This document shows, piece by piece, positions 47,152 through 54,584 of a stretch of DNA of 64,000 nucleotides. The position numbers were made by a program, and so were the translations under genes. The notes beneath the pieces were generated by a model. The model made no database searches, was not told the origin of the DNA, and saw only the letters and a program-made list of their open reading frames with translations. The DNA lies in the NCBI RefSeq assembly GCF_005405125.1, contig NZ_BJDL01000019.1, positions 1-64,000 on the forward strand, in the 5' to 3' direction. The stretch's first letter is position 1. Each line of letters opens with the position of its first letter. Source of the DNA: Lactiplantibacillus songbeiensis (lineage in GTDB: Bacteria > Bacillota > Bacilli > Lactobacillales > Lactobacillaceae).

Positions 47152-48004
47152 TCAAATCACTCCATTTTGCTAATTCAACGGTCGTCTGCATCAAAGTGGC
47201 AATCGTCATTGGACCGACACCACCAGGGACTGGGGTAATCAACCCAGCTACCCCTTGGGCCGAATCAAAGTCAACGTCACCGACCAACTTACCGTTTTCA
47301 TCACGATCCATCCCCACATCAATGACCGTCGCACCTGGCTTGATATCGGCACCCGTAATCAGATGGGCAATCCCCGTAGCCACGACTAAGATATCCGCAG
47401 TACGTGCTAAAGCTTTCAGATCTTTCGTCCGACTATGCGCAATTGTGACCGTCGCATTGGCATTCGTCAATAATGCAGCCATCGGTTTCCCGACAATCGT
47501 ACTACGCCCAATCACGACTGCGGTCTTACCAGCTGGATCGACATCATAGGCATGTAGTAAAGTCATAATGCCCCGTGGCGTATTGGCCACCGGATAGTTG
47601 CCAGGGAAGTTGGTAATCAGCTTGCCCATATTGGTGGGATGGAACCCATCAACGTCTTTTTGCGGATCAATGGCCAAGGTAATCAGTGGTTCATTGATCT
47701 GCTTAGGTAATGGCGACTGAACCAAAATGCCGTGAATCTGATCATCAGCATTATATTCAGCAATGATTGATAGTAATTCCGCTTGGGTCGTCGTTGCCGG
47801 TAATTCCCGAACAACAGAATGCATCCCGAGCTTAGTAGCCTTGCGATTCTTATTCCGTACATAAATTTGACTAGCCGGATCGGCCCCAACAATAATCACT
47901 GCGATGCCCGGTTGGACACCCTGCGCAGCTAATGTCGCAACCTCATTTTGAGTGGCTTCATTGACTTGTTTAGCGACTTGTTTACCATCAATAATTGTTG
48001 TCAC
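47144..48004 (-). CDS. folD: methylenetetrahydrofolate dehydrogenase/cyclohydrolase FolD
   Basis: Interconverts methylene-, methenyl- and 10-formyl-THF. The family blocks [35 protein letters not shown] and [11 protein letters not shown] are visible. The frame is open to 48037, but GGAG lies just before two GTG codons; the GTG at 48004 ([11 protein letters not shown]) has the better spacing, giving 286 residues. It supplies the formyl donor used by fmt. Confidence 0.95.
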   Translation of the reverse strand: MTTIIDGKQVAKQVNEATQNEVATLAAQGVQPGIAVIIVGADPASQIYVRNKNRKATKLGMHSVVRELPATTTQAELLSIIAEYNADDQIHGILVQSPLPKQINEPLITLAIDPQKDVDGFHPTNMGKLITNFPGNYPVANTPRGIMTLLHAYDVDPAGKTAVVIGRSTIVGKPMAALLTNANATVTIAHSRTKDLKALARTADILVVATGIAHLITGADIKPGATVIDVGMDRDENGKLVGDVDFDSAQGVAGLITPVPGGVGPMTIATLMQTTVELAKWSDLSE

Positions 48005-48086
48005 ACCTGTCACGCTCCTTCGTTTGTCTTTTCCCATTTTATCATATTCTAAGCGGTGATAAATAGCGGGTTTACTTAGAAAGTGT

Positions 48087-48116
48087 TAAAAAAAGCCTGG
48101 CAATCTGCCAGGCTTT
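48087..48116 (-). terminator. terminator of nusB
   Basis: AAAGCCTGGC pairs with GCCAGGCTTT around AGATT, followed by T on the minus strand. It splits efp-yqhY-nusB from folD and the genes after it. Confidence 0.9.
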
Positions 48117-48148
48117 CAAGGTTGAACATCATATTGTTCGGTTTTAGA

Positions 48149-48568
48149 CTAAATCGTATCGTGGGTAACGGCCTTACCTAAGACCCCACTCACGAACTTC
48201 CGAGATTGATCATCACTGAAAGCTTTCGTTAATTCGATTGCTTCATTGACAGCCACTTTACCTGGAACGTCATCGACATAATTCAATTCATAAAAGGCAA
48301 TTCGCAAGATGATTAAATCCGTCTTGGCTAGCCGGTCAAGTGACCAGGTACTGCTTAAATAAGGTTGAATCAAGCCATCTAATTCCGTCTGATGGGTCAA
48401 CACTCCCGTCACCAACGTGCTGAGGTAACTGGGAATTTCTAATTCATCAGTTTCATCAGGATTTAGTAACTGTTGATAAAGCTGATTTTCATCAGCTTCC
48501 GGATTGGAGTTCAAAGCAAAGAGTGCTTGGAACGCCTTTTCACGGATTTCATGACGCGTTAAACTCAA
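48149..48568 (-). CDS. nusB: transcription antitermination factor NusB
   Basis: A 139-residue NusB that acts with NusE/S10 at boxA in rRNA operons. The all-helical pattern REKAFQALFALNSNPEAD and KTDLIILRIAFYELNYVDDVPGKVAVNEAIELTKAF is typical. Its ATG overlaps the stop of the Asp23-type gene by four bases. Confidence 0.96.
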   Translation of the reverse strand: MSLTRHEIREKAFQALFALNSNPEADENQLYQQLLNPDETDELEIPSYLSTLVTGVLTHQTELDGLIQPYLSSTWSLDRLAKTDLIILRIAFYELNYVDDVPGKVAVNEAIELTKAFSDDQSRKFVSGVLGKAVTHDTI

Positions 48569-49023
48569 GATTCTTCACCATCTTCATTTTCATCAGCTTC
48601 AGGGTCAGCATCGCCGAAAAGATTATTCGGATCAATGGCGCTTTCCGTCTTTTCGGTAACAATCCCAGTAATGTGAACGTTAACTTCACTCAATGCCAAA
48701 TCAGTCATGAATAAAATCTGTTGCTTAATCTTATCCTGAATCGCTAAAGCGACTTTTGGTACGGACACGCCGTAATCTAAGTAAGCATAGACATCCACAC
48801 TGATCTGATCATCGACAATCGTTAACTTAACACCTTTACCAAGACTCTTCTTGCGACCGAACAACTCATTTACACTGGAAGAAATCGAGCCGCGCATGCG
48901 GTTGACGCCATCAATTTGGCTTACCGCGATACCAACGATTATCTCAAGCACTTCAGGTGCAATTTGAATTTGTCCTAAGCTGGGTTCTTTACTTTGTAAC
49001 GTAATGTTGCTACTTTCAGCCAT
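48565..49023 (-). CDS. Asp23/Gls24 family protein (YqhY-like)
   Basis: A 152-residue Asp23-family protein. The core has VLEIIVGIAVSQIDGVNRMRG, VDVYAYLDYGVSVPKV and VNVHITGIVTE, followed by a very acidic tail (ADPEADENEDGEES). In Bacillus yqhY occupies the same place between efp and nusB and affects acetyl-CoA carboxylase control. Coupled to nusB. It is a paralogue of the gene at 23582. Confidence 0.92.
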   Translation of the reverse strand: MAESSNITLQSKEPSLGQIQIAPEVLEIIVGIAVSQIDGVNRMRGSISSSVNELFGRKKSLGKGVKLTIVDDQISVDVYAYLDYGVSVPKVALAIQDKIKQQILFMTDLALSEVNVHITGIVTEKTESAIDPNNLFGDADPEADENEDGEES

Positions 49024-49066
49024 TTTGACATTCCTCCAATTCCATGTTTGTCGGTACTAGATCACC

Positions 49067-49624
49067 TTAAGCCCGAGAAACGTAAGTGCTATCAACGGTG
49101 TTGACGATTAACTTGTCGCCCGCCTTAACGAAGAATGGCACTTGGATAATCGCACCAGTTTCCAACGTTGCTGGCTTGGAACCACCAGAAGCGGTGTCCC
49201 CTTTAATGCCAGGTTCCGTATCAGAAACTTCAAGCGTAACGGTATTAGGTAATTCGATGCCTAACACTTCGTTGTTATACAAGGTTACTTGAACTTCCAT
49301 GTTTTCCTTCAAGAACTTCAATTCAGTTTGAATATGGTCCCCAGGAATTTCAATTTGTTCGTAAGTATCCGTGTTCATGAAGACATAGTTGTCACCGTCT
49401 TCATAAAGGTATTGCATCGTGCTCTTTTCGATTGGTGCTTGTTCCATCTTAGCACCGGCACGGAAAGTCTTATCTTGAACGGCACCCGTCCGCAAGTTCT
49501 TAAGCTTTGACCGTACGAAGGCACCACCCTTACCAGGCTTAACGTGCTGGAATTCCACGATACGCCAAATGGCATGGTCTACTTCAATTGTTAAACCGTT
49601 TTTAAAATCTGCTGTTGAAATCAT
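49067..49624 (-). CDS. efp: elongation factor P
   Basis: Relieves ribosome stalling at polyproline. The 185 residues have [16 protein letters not shown], the tip loop [10 protein letters not shown] with K32 as the modification site in related species, and the C-terminal [17 protein letters not shown] precedes the ATG. The partner modification enzymes are not in this window. Confidence 0.97.
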   Translation of the reverse strand: MISTADFKNGLTIEVDHAIWRIVEFQHVKPGKGGAFVRSKLKNLRTGAVQDKTFRAGAKMEQAPIEKSTMQYLYEDGDNYVFMNTDTYEQIEIPGDHIQTELKFLKENMEVQVTLYNNEVLGIELPNTVTLEVSDTEPGIKGDTASGGSKPATLETGAIIQVPFFVKAGDKLIVNTVDSTYVSRA

Positions 49625-49691
49625 TTAAAGTCCTCCTATGAAGATATCTTTATTACTATAACAAGTGAGCGCCGTTGTGGCAACTGTCTTG

Positions 49692-50756
49692 TTACAAAAT
49701 TAGTAAATTGCGGGTCGCTTGCGTTAACCGCTCGTGACCAGTCGCAGTAACTAAAATGTCATCTTCGATTCGCATGCCACCGAGATCTGGGAAATAAACG
49801 CCCGGTTCGACGGTCACAACACTATCGGCAACTAACATTTCAGGACTGCGTTTTGAAATTAACGGCGCTTCGTGAATCGCTAAACCAATCCCATGGCCCA
49901 TGCCATGGTTAAAGGCCTCGCCATACCCAGCTGCCGTAATTAAGTCGCGGCCAATCTGATCAAGATCCGCCCCAATCGCACCGGGACGCACTTGGTCAAT
50001 CACGGCCTGTTGCGCTGATTGCACGACTTGGTAAGCTTTTTTGAGCTTCACATCAGGTTCACCGAGGGCAAAAGTCCGCGTCATATCCGAGGTGTAGCCA
50101 TTTAAAAAGTAGCCAAAGTCCAAGGTCACTAGCTGACCAGCTGTCAGCCGGGCTTGCGAGGCCGTACCATGAGGTAACGCGGCCCGTGCGCCACCTAACA
50201 CGATTGTCGTGAAAGATGGCCCACTGGCGCCACGTGACCGCATAAAGGCATCTAGCAAGTTGCTGACATCAATCTCACGCATTCCTGGCCGCACGAGACT
50301 GGTGACATACTCAAAACCAGCATCGGCCAATTGGGCGGAAGCACGTAAGGCGTCAATTTCGGCGGCACTTTTAGTTTCACGTAATTGATCGACCACTGCC
50401 GGCAAAGCAACGAGGTCACTGGTGAGGTTCTCATCCAGATAACTATAGGCCTGATAAGGCAAGTCATCTTCAAACCCCATCACACCGGTCTGGGTCTGCG
50501 CAATCACCTCACAGACCGCGGCAAGGTAGTCACGGGTGATGATCAAGTGCTGATCGTCATACTGATCTGCAAACGCCGTCTGATACCGAGAATCGGTAAT
50601 CAAGTAAACGGTATCATGCAGGACCAATAAATAACCGGCACCTGCCAAATCCGGCATGGCGGTTAAATATTGTAAATTGCTATCACTGGCGACTAAAAAG
50701 GCGTCAATCTTAAGCTGGTCAAACTTGGCTTGTAAGCGTGCAATTCGACTTAACAT
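49692..50756 (-). CDS. M24 family Xaa-Pro aminopeptidase
   Basis: A metallopeptidase removing N-terminal residues before proline. The creatinase-like N domain (1-130) is followed by the pita-bread domain with TLDFGYFLNGYTSDMTRT, NHGMGHGIGLAIHE and VEPGVYFPDLGGMRIED, which carry the metal ligands. The start is ATG 50756 (MLSRIARLQAKFDQL), with GGGAG seven bases upstream, giving 354 residues. It lies before efp, as yqhT does in Bacillus. Confidence 0.94.
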   Translation of the reverse strand: MLSRIARLQAKFDQLKIDAFLVASDSNLQYLTAMPDLAGAGYLLVLHDTVYLITDSRYQTAFADQYDDQHLIITRDYLAAVCEVIAQTQTGVMGFEDDLPYQAYSYLDENLTSDLVALPAVVDQLRETKSAAEIDALRASAQLADAGFEYVTSLVRPGMREIDVSNLLDAFMRSRGASGPSFTTIVLGGARAALPHGTASQARLTAGQLVTLDFGYFLNGYTSDMTRTFALGEPDVKLKKAYQVVQSAQQAVIDQVRPGAIGADLDQIGRDLITAAGYGEAFNHGMGHGIGLAIHEAPLISKRSPEMLVADSVVTVEPGVYFPDLGGMRIEDDILVTATGHERLTQATRNLLIL

Positions 50757-50843
50757 GTTGTCACTCCCATCATTAACACCGTCCATTATACCAAACTTCG
50801 GCAATAACGCGCAGTTTCGTTAAATTTGGTTGTGCCAAGCGTT

Positions 50844-50872
50844 AAAAAAAGAGCCTCACGCAGAGGCTCTTT
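50844..50872 (-). terminator. terminator of rplU-prp-rpmA
   Basis: AAAGAGCCTC pairs with GAGGCTCTTT around TGCG, followed by T on the minus strand. Confidence 0.9.
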
Positions 50873-50879
50873 CAAAAAA

Positions 50880-51158
50880 TTATTTTGCTGGGTAAACTGA
50901 AACTTGGCGCTTGTCGCGACCTTTACGTTCGAAACGAACGACACCGTCAACCTTTGCAAATAATGTATCGTCGCCACCACGGCCAACGTTAACACCAGGG
51001 TAAATATGCGTCCCGCGTTGACGGTAAAGGATGTTGCCACCTTTAACAGTTTGGCCATCAGCCCGCTTGGCACCTAAACGCCGACCAGCTGAGTCACGAC
51101 CGTTGGCAGTAGAACCGCCACCTTTATGGTGAGAGAAGAATTGCAAATCCATTTTCAT
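50880..51158 (-). CDS. rpmA: 50S ribosomal protein L27 with cleavable N-terminal extension
   Basis: A 92-residue L27. The mature protein begins near [20 protein letters not shown]. It is preceded by the short leader MKMDLQFFS, which carries the FF-S/A-H cleavage motif that Prp removes in Firmicutes. The L27 N-terminus reaches the peptidyl transferase centre, so processing is needed for function. The protease gene prp is directly upstream. Confidence 0.97.
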   Translation of the reverse strand: MKMDLQFFSHHKGGGSTANGRDSAGRRLGAKRADGQTVKGGNILYRQRGTHIYPGVNVGRGGDDTLFAKVDGVVRFERKGRDKRQVSVYPAK

Positions 51159-51182
51159 AGTAAGTCCACCTCCGAAATGTGG

Positions 51183-51518
51183 TTATCGTATTTGCTCACG
51201 AACGCGAATATAATCCGCATAGTTCGTGGCCACATCGTTTAATCCGAGTGTGAAACTCGCCAGCAACGTTTGTAATTGCGAATTTGCTAAGTCGAGCTTA
51301 GTGAAATCTGCAATTAACAACCCGCCGTTAGTCTCATCACTTTGAATCGCTGGTTTGAGGTGCGCAACTTGTTCAATCCCATTGATTGTACTAATTGCCA
51401 ACACCGAAACCGCTGCGCAAACGATGTCTTGTCCATAAGCACCTGAGTCAGCATGACCCGTCAAACGAAAGCTGGTGACTTGACCAGCTGGGTTGCGAGT
51501 AATCATGGCCTGAATCAT
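51183..51518 (-). CDS. prp: ribosomal-processing cysteine protease Prp
   Basis: A 111-residue cysteine protease that cleaves the L27 leader. The catalytic pair H22 and C34 is visible in GHADSGAYGQDIVCAAVSVL. It sits between rplU and rpmA, the conserved rplU-prp-rpmA order. AGTAGG precedes the ATG. Confidence 0.96.
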   Translation of the reverse strand: MIQAMITRNPAGQVTSFRLTGHADSGAYGQDIVCAAVSVLAISTINGIEQVAHLKPAIQSDETNGGLLIADFTKLDLANSQLQTLLASFTLGLNDVATNYADYIRVREQIR

Positions 51519-51538
51519 AAGTATGCCTACTTTCTTAT

Positions 51539-51847
51539 TTATGCGTTAATTGAGTCGATCGTTACCTTGGTATATGGTTGACGATGACCTTTCTTAGTAT
51601 GTTGGCCCTTCTTAGCCTTGTACTTGAAAGTAATCACTTTACGTTCGCGGCCTTGTTTTTCAACAGTACCTTCGACCGTCGCACCATCAACAGTAGGGGT
51701 ACCGATCTTGGTTGAATCGCCACCGACAAAGACTACTTGATCAAAAGTAACCTTTTCGCCTGCAGCAGCATCAAGCTTTTCTACATAGATTGCTTGGCCT
51801 GCTTCAACTTTATATTGTTTACCACCAGTTACAATAATTGCGTACAC
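51539..51847 (-). CDS. rplU: 50S ribosomal protein L21
   Basis: A 102-residue L21, beginning [17 protein letters not shown] after a GTG start at 51847, with GGAGG upstream. The open frame extends ten codons further but passes through the ribosome site. It ends with the basic [13 protein letters not shown]. First gene of rplU-prp-rpmA. Confidence 0.97.
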   Translation of the reverse strand: MYAIIVTGGKQYKVEAGQAIYVEKLDAAAGEKVTFDQVVFVGGDSTKIGTPTVDGATVEGTVEKQGRERKVITFKYKAKKGQHTKKGHRQPYTKVTIDSINA

Positions 51848-51862
51848 GTTTGTGCACCTCCT

Positions 51863-51965
51863 TAAATTATGAATCACTTAGACTCGCCAAGTTAAGCGTC
51901 ATCGCTGAACTTAAGACTCAACTCGTGCGGTTGTAGCTGCAGAAGTCCACAAATACAACATGAAA
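51863..51965 (-). ncRNA. probable L21 leader of rplU
   Basis: The roughly 100 bases upstream of the rplU ribosome site can form paired arms, for example GTTGAGTCTTAAGTT...AACTTGGCGAGTC on the minus strand. Position and length fit the ribosomal protein leader known before rplU in Firmicutes. I recognise the setting and the pairing, not a full consensus. Confidence 0.45.
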
Positions 51966-52004
51966 ATATTATCAAATTACTGGCCAGTAGTCAAGCTATA
52001 AATG

Positions 52005-52634
52005 CTACTGCACAAAAAAATCAGTGAAGGTAATATTGCCCACGGTCATTAGATGATGTAATTTTTTGATACATTTGGTTAGATATCGTGGCGTATAGAT
52101 CATGTCATTTGCCAACCAGTCGGTAATTAATCCAACCGTTGAAGACACATAATACGCAATTTGAATGCTGACTGGAACTTCCAAATCAGCAAATTGATCC
52201 TCAAAATCACGGTAGAACCGTTGCATCCAATCCCCTAATTGCGCTGTAATTCGCCGATTAACGGCCAGTTGACTCTGATTAAGCAATAGCGTCTTAAACG
52301 CATCAGCATGCTGGTCAATGTACGTTAAGGCCTTTGATAAGGAAAGCACTTGGACACGTCGTAACGGATCAGCGGGGTTCGTAATCACTTCGCTAATCGC
52401 TACCGTCACAATCGCTTGTTCAAATAATTCCGTCACCAAGTCATTTAAGGCATGGTTCACAAAATCAGATTTATCTTTATAATGTAAATAAAAGGTTCCG
52501 CGGGTCACCTCAGCCGTTGACGTTAATTGTTGAACCGAAATATTTTCAACTTTATGGTCTTGCAGCAACGTGATTAGCGCCTGTCGCAACCGCCGCCGGG
52601 TTTTATCCACGCGCGGATCAATCTCATGACTCAT
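52005..52634 (-). CDS. TetR/AcrR family transcriptional regulator
   Basis: A 209-residue repressor-type regulator. The N-terminal helix-turn-helix is clear at about 25-58 (VENISVQQLTSTAEVTRGTFYLHYKDKSDF). The C-terminal ligand domain is helical and unassigned. AGGGAAG precedes the ATG. It is divergent from the 51-residue gene at 52843, and the 208-bp AT-rich gap between them is the most likely place for its operator. Target and ligand unknown. Confidence 0.9.
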   Translation of the reverse strand: MSHEIDPRVDKTRRRLRQALITLLQDHKVENISVQQLTSTAEVTRGTFYLHYKDKSDFVNHALNDLVTELFEQAIVTVAISEVITNPADPLRRVQVLSLSKALTYIDQHADAFKTLLLNQSQLAVNRRITAQLGDWMQRFYRDFEDQFADLEVPVSIQIAYYVSSTVGLITDWLANDMIYTPRYLTKCIKKLHHLMTVGNITFTDFFVQ

Positions 52635-52775
52635 TCGACTTCCCTACTTTCTAAAATAAATATAACATCAAAAGTAAAAGTCGTCTATTTATTGCAATAA
52701 CCAAGACGGAAAAGGATAAAGCGTCCATCATTTAGCAATTAATTTCAAAAAAAATCGATTTTTTGTTAATTTTAG

Positions 52776-52805
52776 TTGCAATATATGTCGTTTATGCTTT
52801 ACAAT
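52776..52805 (+). promoter_or_regulatory. promoter of the 51-residue gene
   Basis: TTGCAA (52776-52781), an 18-base spacer and TACAAT (52800-52805), in a very AT-rich setting, about 37 bases upstream of the ATG at 52843. Confidence 0.6.
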
Positions 52806-52842
52806 AATTATCATTGGACTAAAAGAAGGAGGAATTTCTCTC

Positions 52843-52998
52843 ATGACTGAAGTACGTAAACCATATAACACATGGGCAACACGTCGTCCAGTTGCTGACA
52901 AGCAAAAGCGGATTCGTCGCGAAAAGCAAACTGCTGCGATCCAACGTTTTGCTGCTGGTAAAACTGAAACGATCGAAGCAACCCCAAAAATCAAGTAA
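52843..52998 (+). CDS. small basic protein of unknown function (51 residues)
   Basis: ATG at 52843 with GAAGGAGGAA well placed upstream, TAA at 52996. The product begins MTEVRKPYNTWATRRPVADK and continues with a run of Arg and Lys (KQKRIRREKQ), then an Ala-rich end. It is strongly basic, has no membrane segment and is unlike any family I can name. A good promoter, strong ribosome site and strong terminator argue that it is a real, well-expressed gene. It faces away from the TetR gene. Confidence 0.75.
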   Translation: MTEVRKPYNTWATRRPVADKQKRIRREKQTAAIQRFAAGKTETIEATPKIK

Positions 52999-53004
52999 TC
53001 AATC

Positions 53005-53043
53005 AAAAAAAGAACTGGCCAGTTAATGGTCAGTTCTTTTTTT
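53005..53043 (+). terminator. terminator of the 51-residue gene
   Basis: AAAAAAAGAACTG pairs with CAGTTCTTTTTTT, with an inner GGCC-type loop. T-runs on both strands make it bidirectional. Confidence 0.92.
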
Positions 53044-53102
53044 GATTGTTTGATTGTAATTAACGTGCACGGTGTGCGGTTACTAAAGAAACTCCCGAAT
53101 GC

Positions 53103-53228
53103 CTAGCGGTTATTACGGGAGGCGGTAAAATGTTTACTGCTTGCATTCTCCTTAGCAACAAAGTTTGTATAATATTGCACGCCACCGGCAATGGCAATAA
53201 TGCCGACAATTGCTAATACTGGACCCAT
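53103..53228 (-). CDS. small single-span membrane protein (41 residues)
   Basis: ATG at 53228 with GAAGGAG eight bases upstream, TAG at 53103-53105. It starts with the hydrophobic stretch MGPVLAIVGIIAIAGG, then an aromatic edge (QYYTNF) and a polar basic end. Topology fits a short membrane peptide. No family recognised. Not coupled to any neighbour. Confidence 0.65.
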   Translation of the reverse strand: MGPVLAIVGIIAIAGGVQYYTNFVAKENASSKHFTASRNNR

Positions 53229-53370
53229 AAGCGTTTCTCCTTCCCTGTTACATTTATATTATCGTTATGTTACAGGAATATTTCAAGGGAAATGCACTAA
53301 TTTTTTGTTAGTTTTGGGGAATTTTGGGATTCTTTAGGCTTTCTTAAGTTATTAAATGAAAACGATCAAT

Positions 53371-53405
53371 AAAAAAAGAGACTGTTTATCGATTCCAGCC
53401 TCTTC
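53371..53405 (-). terminator. terminator of the secreted protein gene
   Basis: AGAGGCTG pairs with CAGTCTCT around an 11-base loop, followed by seven T on the minus strand. Confidence 0.82.
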
Positions 53406-53415
53406 ACCTGATCTT

Positions 53416-54135
53416 CTATTTTAAGTTCTCCATTAAACCTGCCATCACATCCGCAATGTTTGTCATTTTTGAATTAACTAAGTCAACAGTGTCATCATTA
53501 ATTGACGTATTACTCAAATCGTCTACCATTGCATTAAGATTTGCTTTTTGAGTAGTCGTGAAGTGAGATTTAAACAAATCATATACTTCTAACAGCACTT
53601 TTCTATTCTTAATAGTTTGGCCTACATCGAAACTGAGAGGACCAAAATCCCATTTGTAACTAATATCACTGCCTATGTCACCGTAACCAGCGTTTACAGA
53701 TAAAACGCCACTACTTTGAATATCATCCCCGGCACCCGTTAAATATTTATTGTATTTCAAGACTTCATTCTGACGAATCTTTGCAGTATTAACTGGCGCC
53801 TTCCCAGCAGTCAAATACTTACTATAAATCCAGCCATGTTTCTTCCCAGCTTTAATATAAGTTAAAGAAGCTTGCTTCTTACCAGTCTTCTTAATCGTTG
53901 CTTTCTTAGTACCGTACCAAGTAGTGTACTTATAATTTCTCATATTATGCTTTTTCTTAGTCAATTTGGCACTACTGTAGATATACCCTTTTTTACCATG
54001 ATAAGCCGTCTTCGCGATGCCAGTCGTCGAAACAACCTTAACCTTGCTAGCTGCGTTAGCCGGGGTAGTCATGCCTGGTGCAACTAATGTCAAACCTAGT
54101 ACCAGCATTAAGCCAGCTTTTACAAATTTCTTCAT
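53416..54135 (-). CDS. secreted protein of unknown function with SH3-like N-terminal repeats
   Basis: A 239-residue exported protein. The signal peptide is clear: KK, a hydrophobic core GLMLVLGLTLVAPGM and a cut after ANA (about residue 28). Residues 30-112 are Lys/Tyr/Gly-rich with two related units (GKKGYIYSSAKLTKKKHN and KHGWIYSKYLTAGK), like the SH3-type wall-binding modules common in lactobacilli. The rest (about 118-239) is less basic, with a polar beta-like part and helices, and matches nothing I know. Neighbouring sequence is AT-rich. It ends about 450 bp left of the CRISPR array and is transcribed away from it. Confidence 0.75.
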   Translation of the reverse strand: MKKFVKAGLMLVLGLTLVAPGMTTPANAASKVKVVSTTGIAKTAYHGKKGYIYSSAKLTKKKHNMRNYKYTTWYGTKKATIKKTGKKQASLTYIKAGKKHGWIYSKYLTAGKAPVNTAKIRQNEVLKYNKYLTGAGDDIQSSGVLSVNAGYGDIGSDISYKWDFGPLSFDVGQTIKNRKVLLEVYDLFKSHFTTTQKANLNAMVDDLSNTSINDDTVDLVNSKMTNIADVMAGLMENLK

Positions 54136-54584
54136 CTTAAAACTCCTCCTTTTTTATAAATCTTATTATAGCATCAATCATTTACCCGTCATCGGACTAT
54201 TGATGATCCTCACGTTGATGTAAACCCAATTTGCTGTCGTGCATTGGTATTTGCCATATTTATTTATATTAATCCACAATTATTTTACTAGCATAACGTC
54301 GTCATATGTCGCTCATACTTACCAGGATTAAACGACAAAAATAATTAATTTTTGGTAAAGAAAAATGTATCTCTATCGCTCTCAAAAATATTAGCAACTA
54401 TAAACAAATTTCAGTTGCCTTGCAGAGACAGCTCATTCTATTCAGTAAGAAAAGTTCTGAGAACTATTGTCAATAATTTATTGCTAAGGTATGCTTTAAA
54501 TGAAGGCTTGGTTTAGAGGTACAAACTAATTGAATTTGATAGTTATGCAAATTCAAAATGCTGTTATATCAAGGATCTTTTAGT
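54136..54584 (+). other. AT-rich region including the probable CRISPR leader
   Basis: About 450 bases with no gene. The right half, from about 54290, is very AT-rich and ends at the first exact repeat. Since the degenerate repeat is at the opposite end of the array, this is the leader side, where new spacers would be added and the promoter should lie. No convincing -35/-10 pair could be fixed. No cas gene or remnant is visible. Confidence 0.6.
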
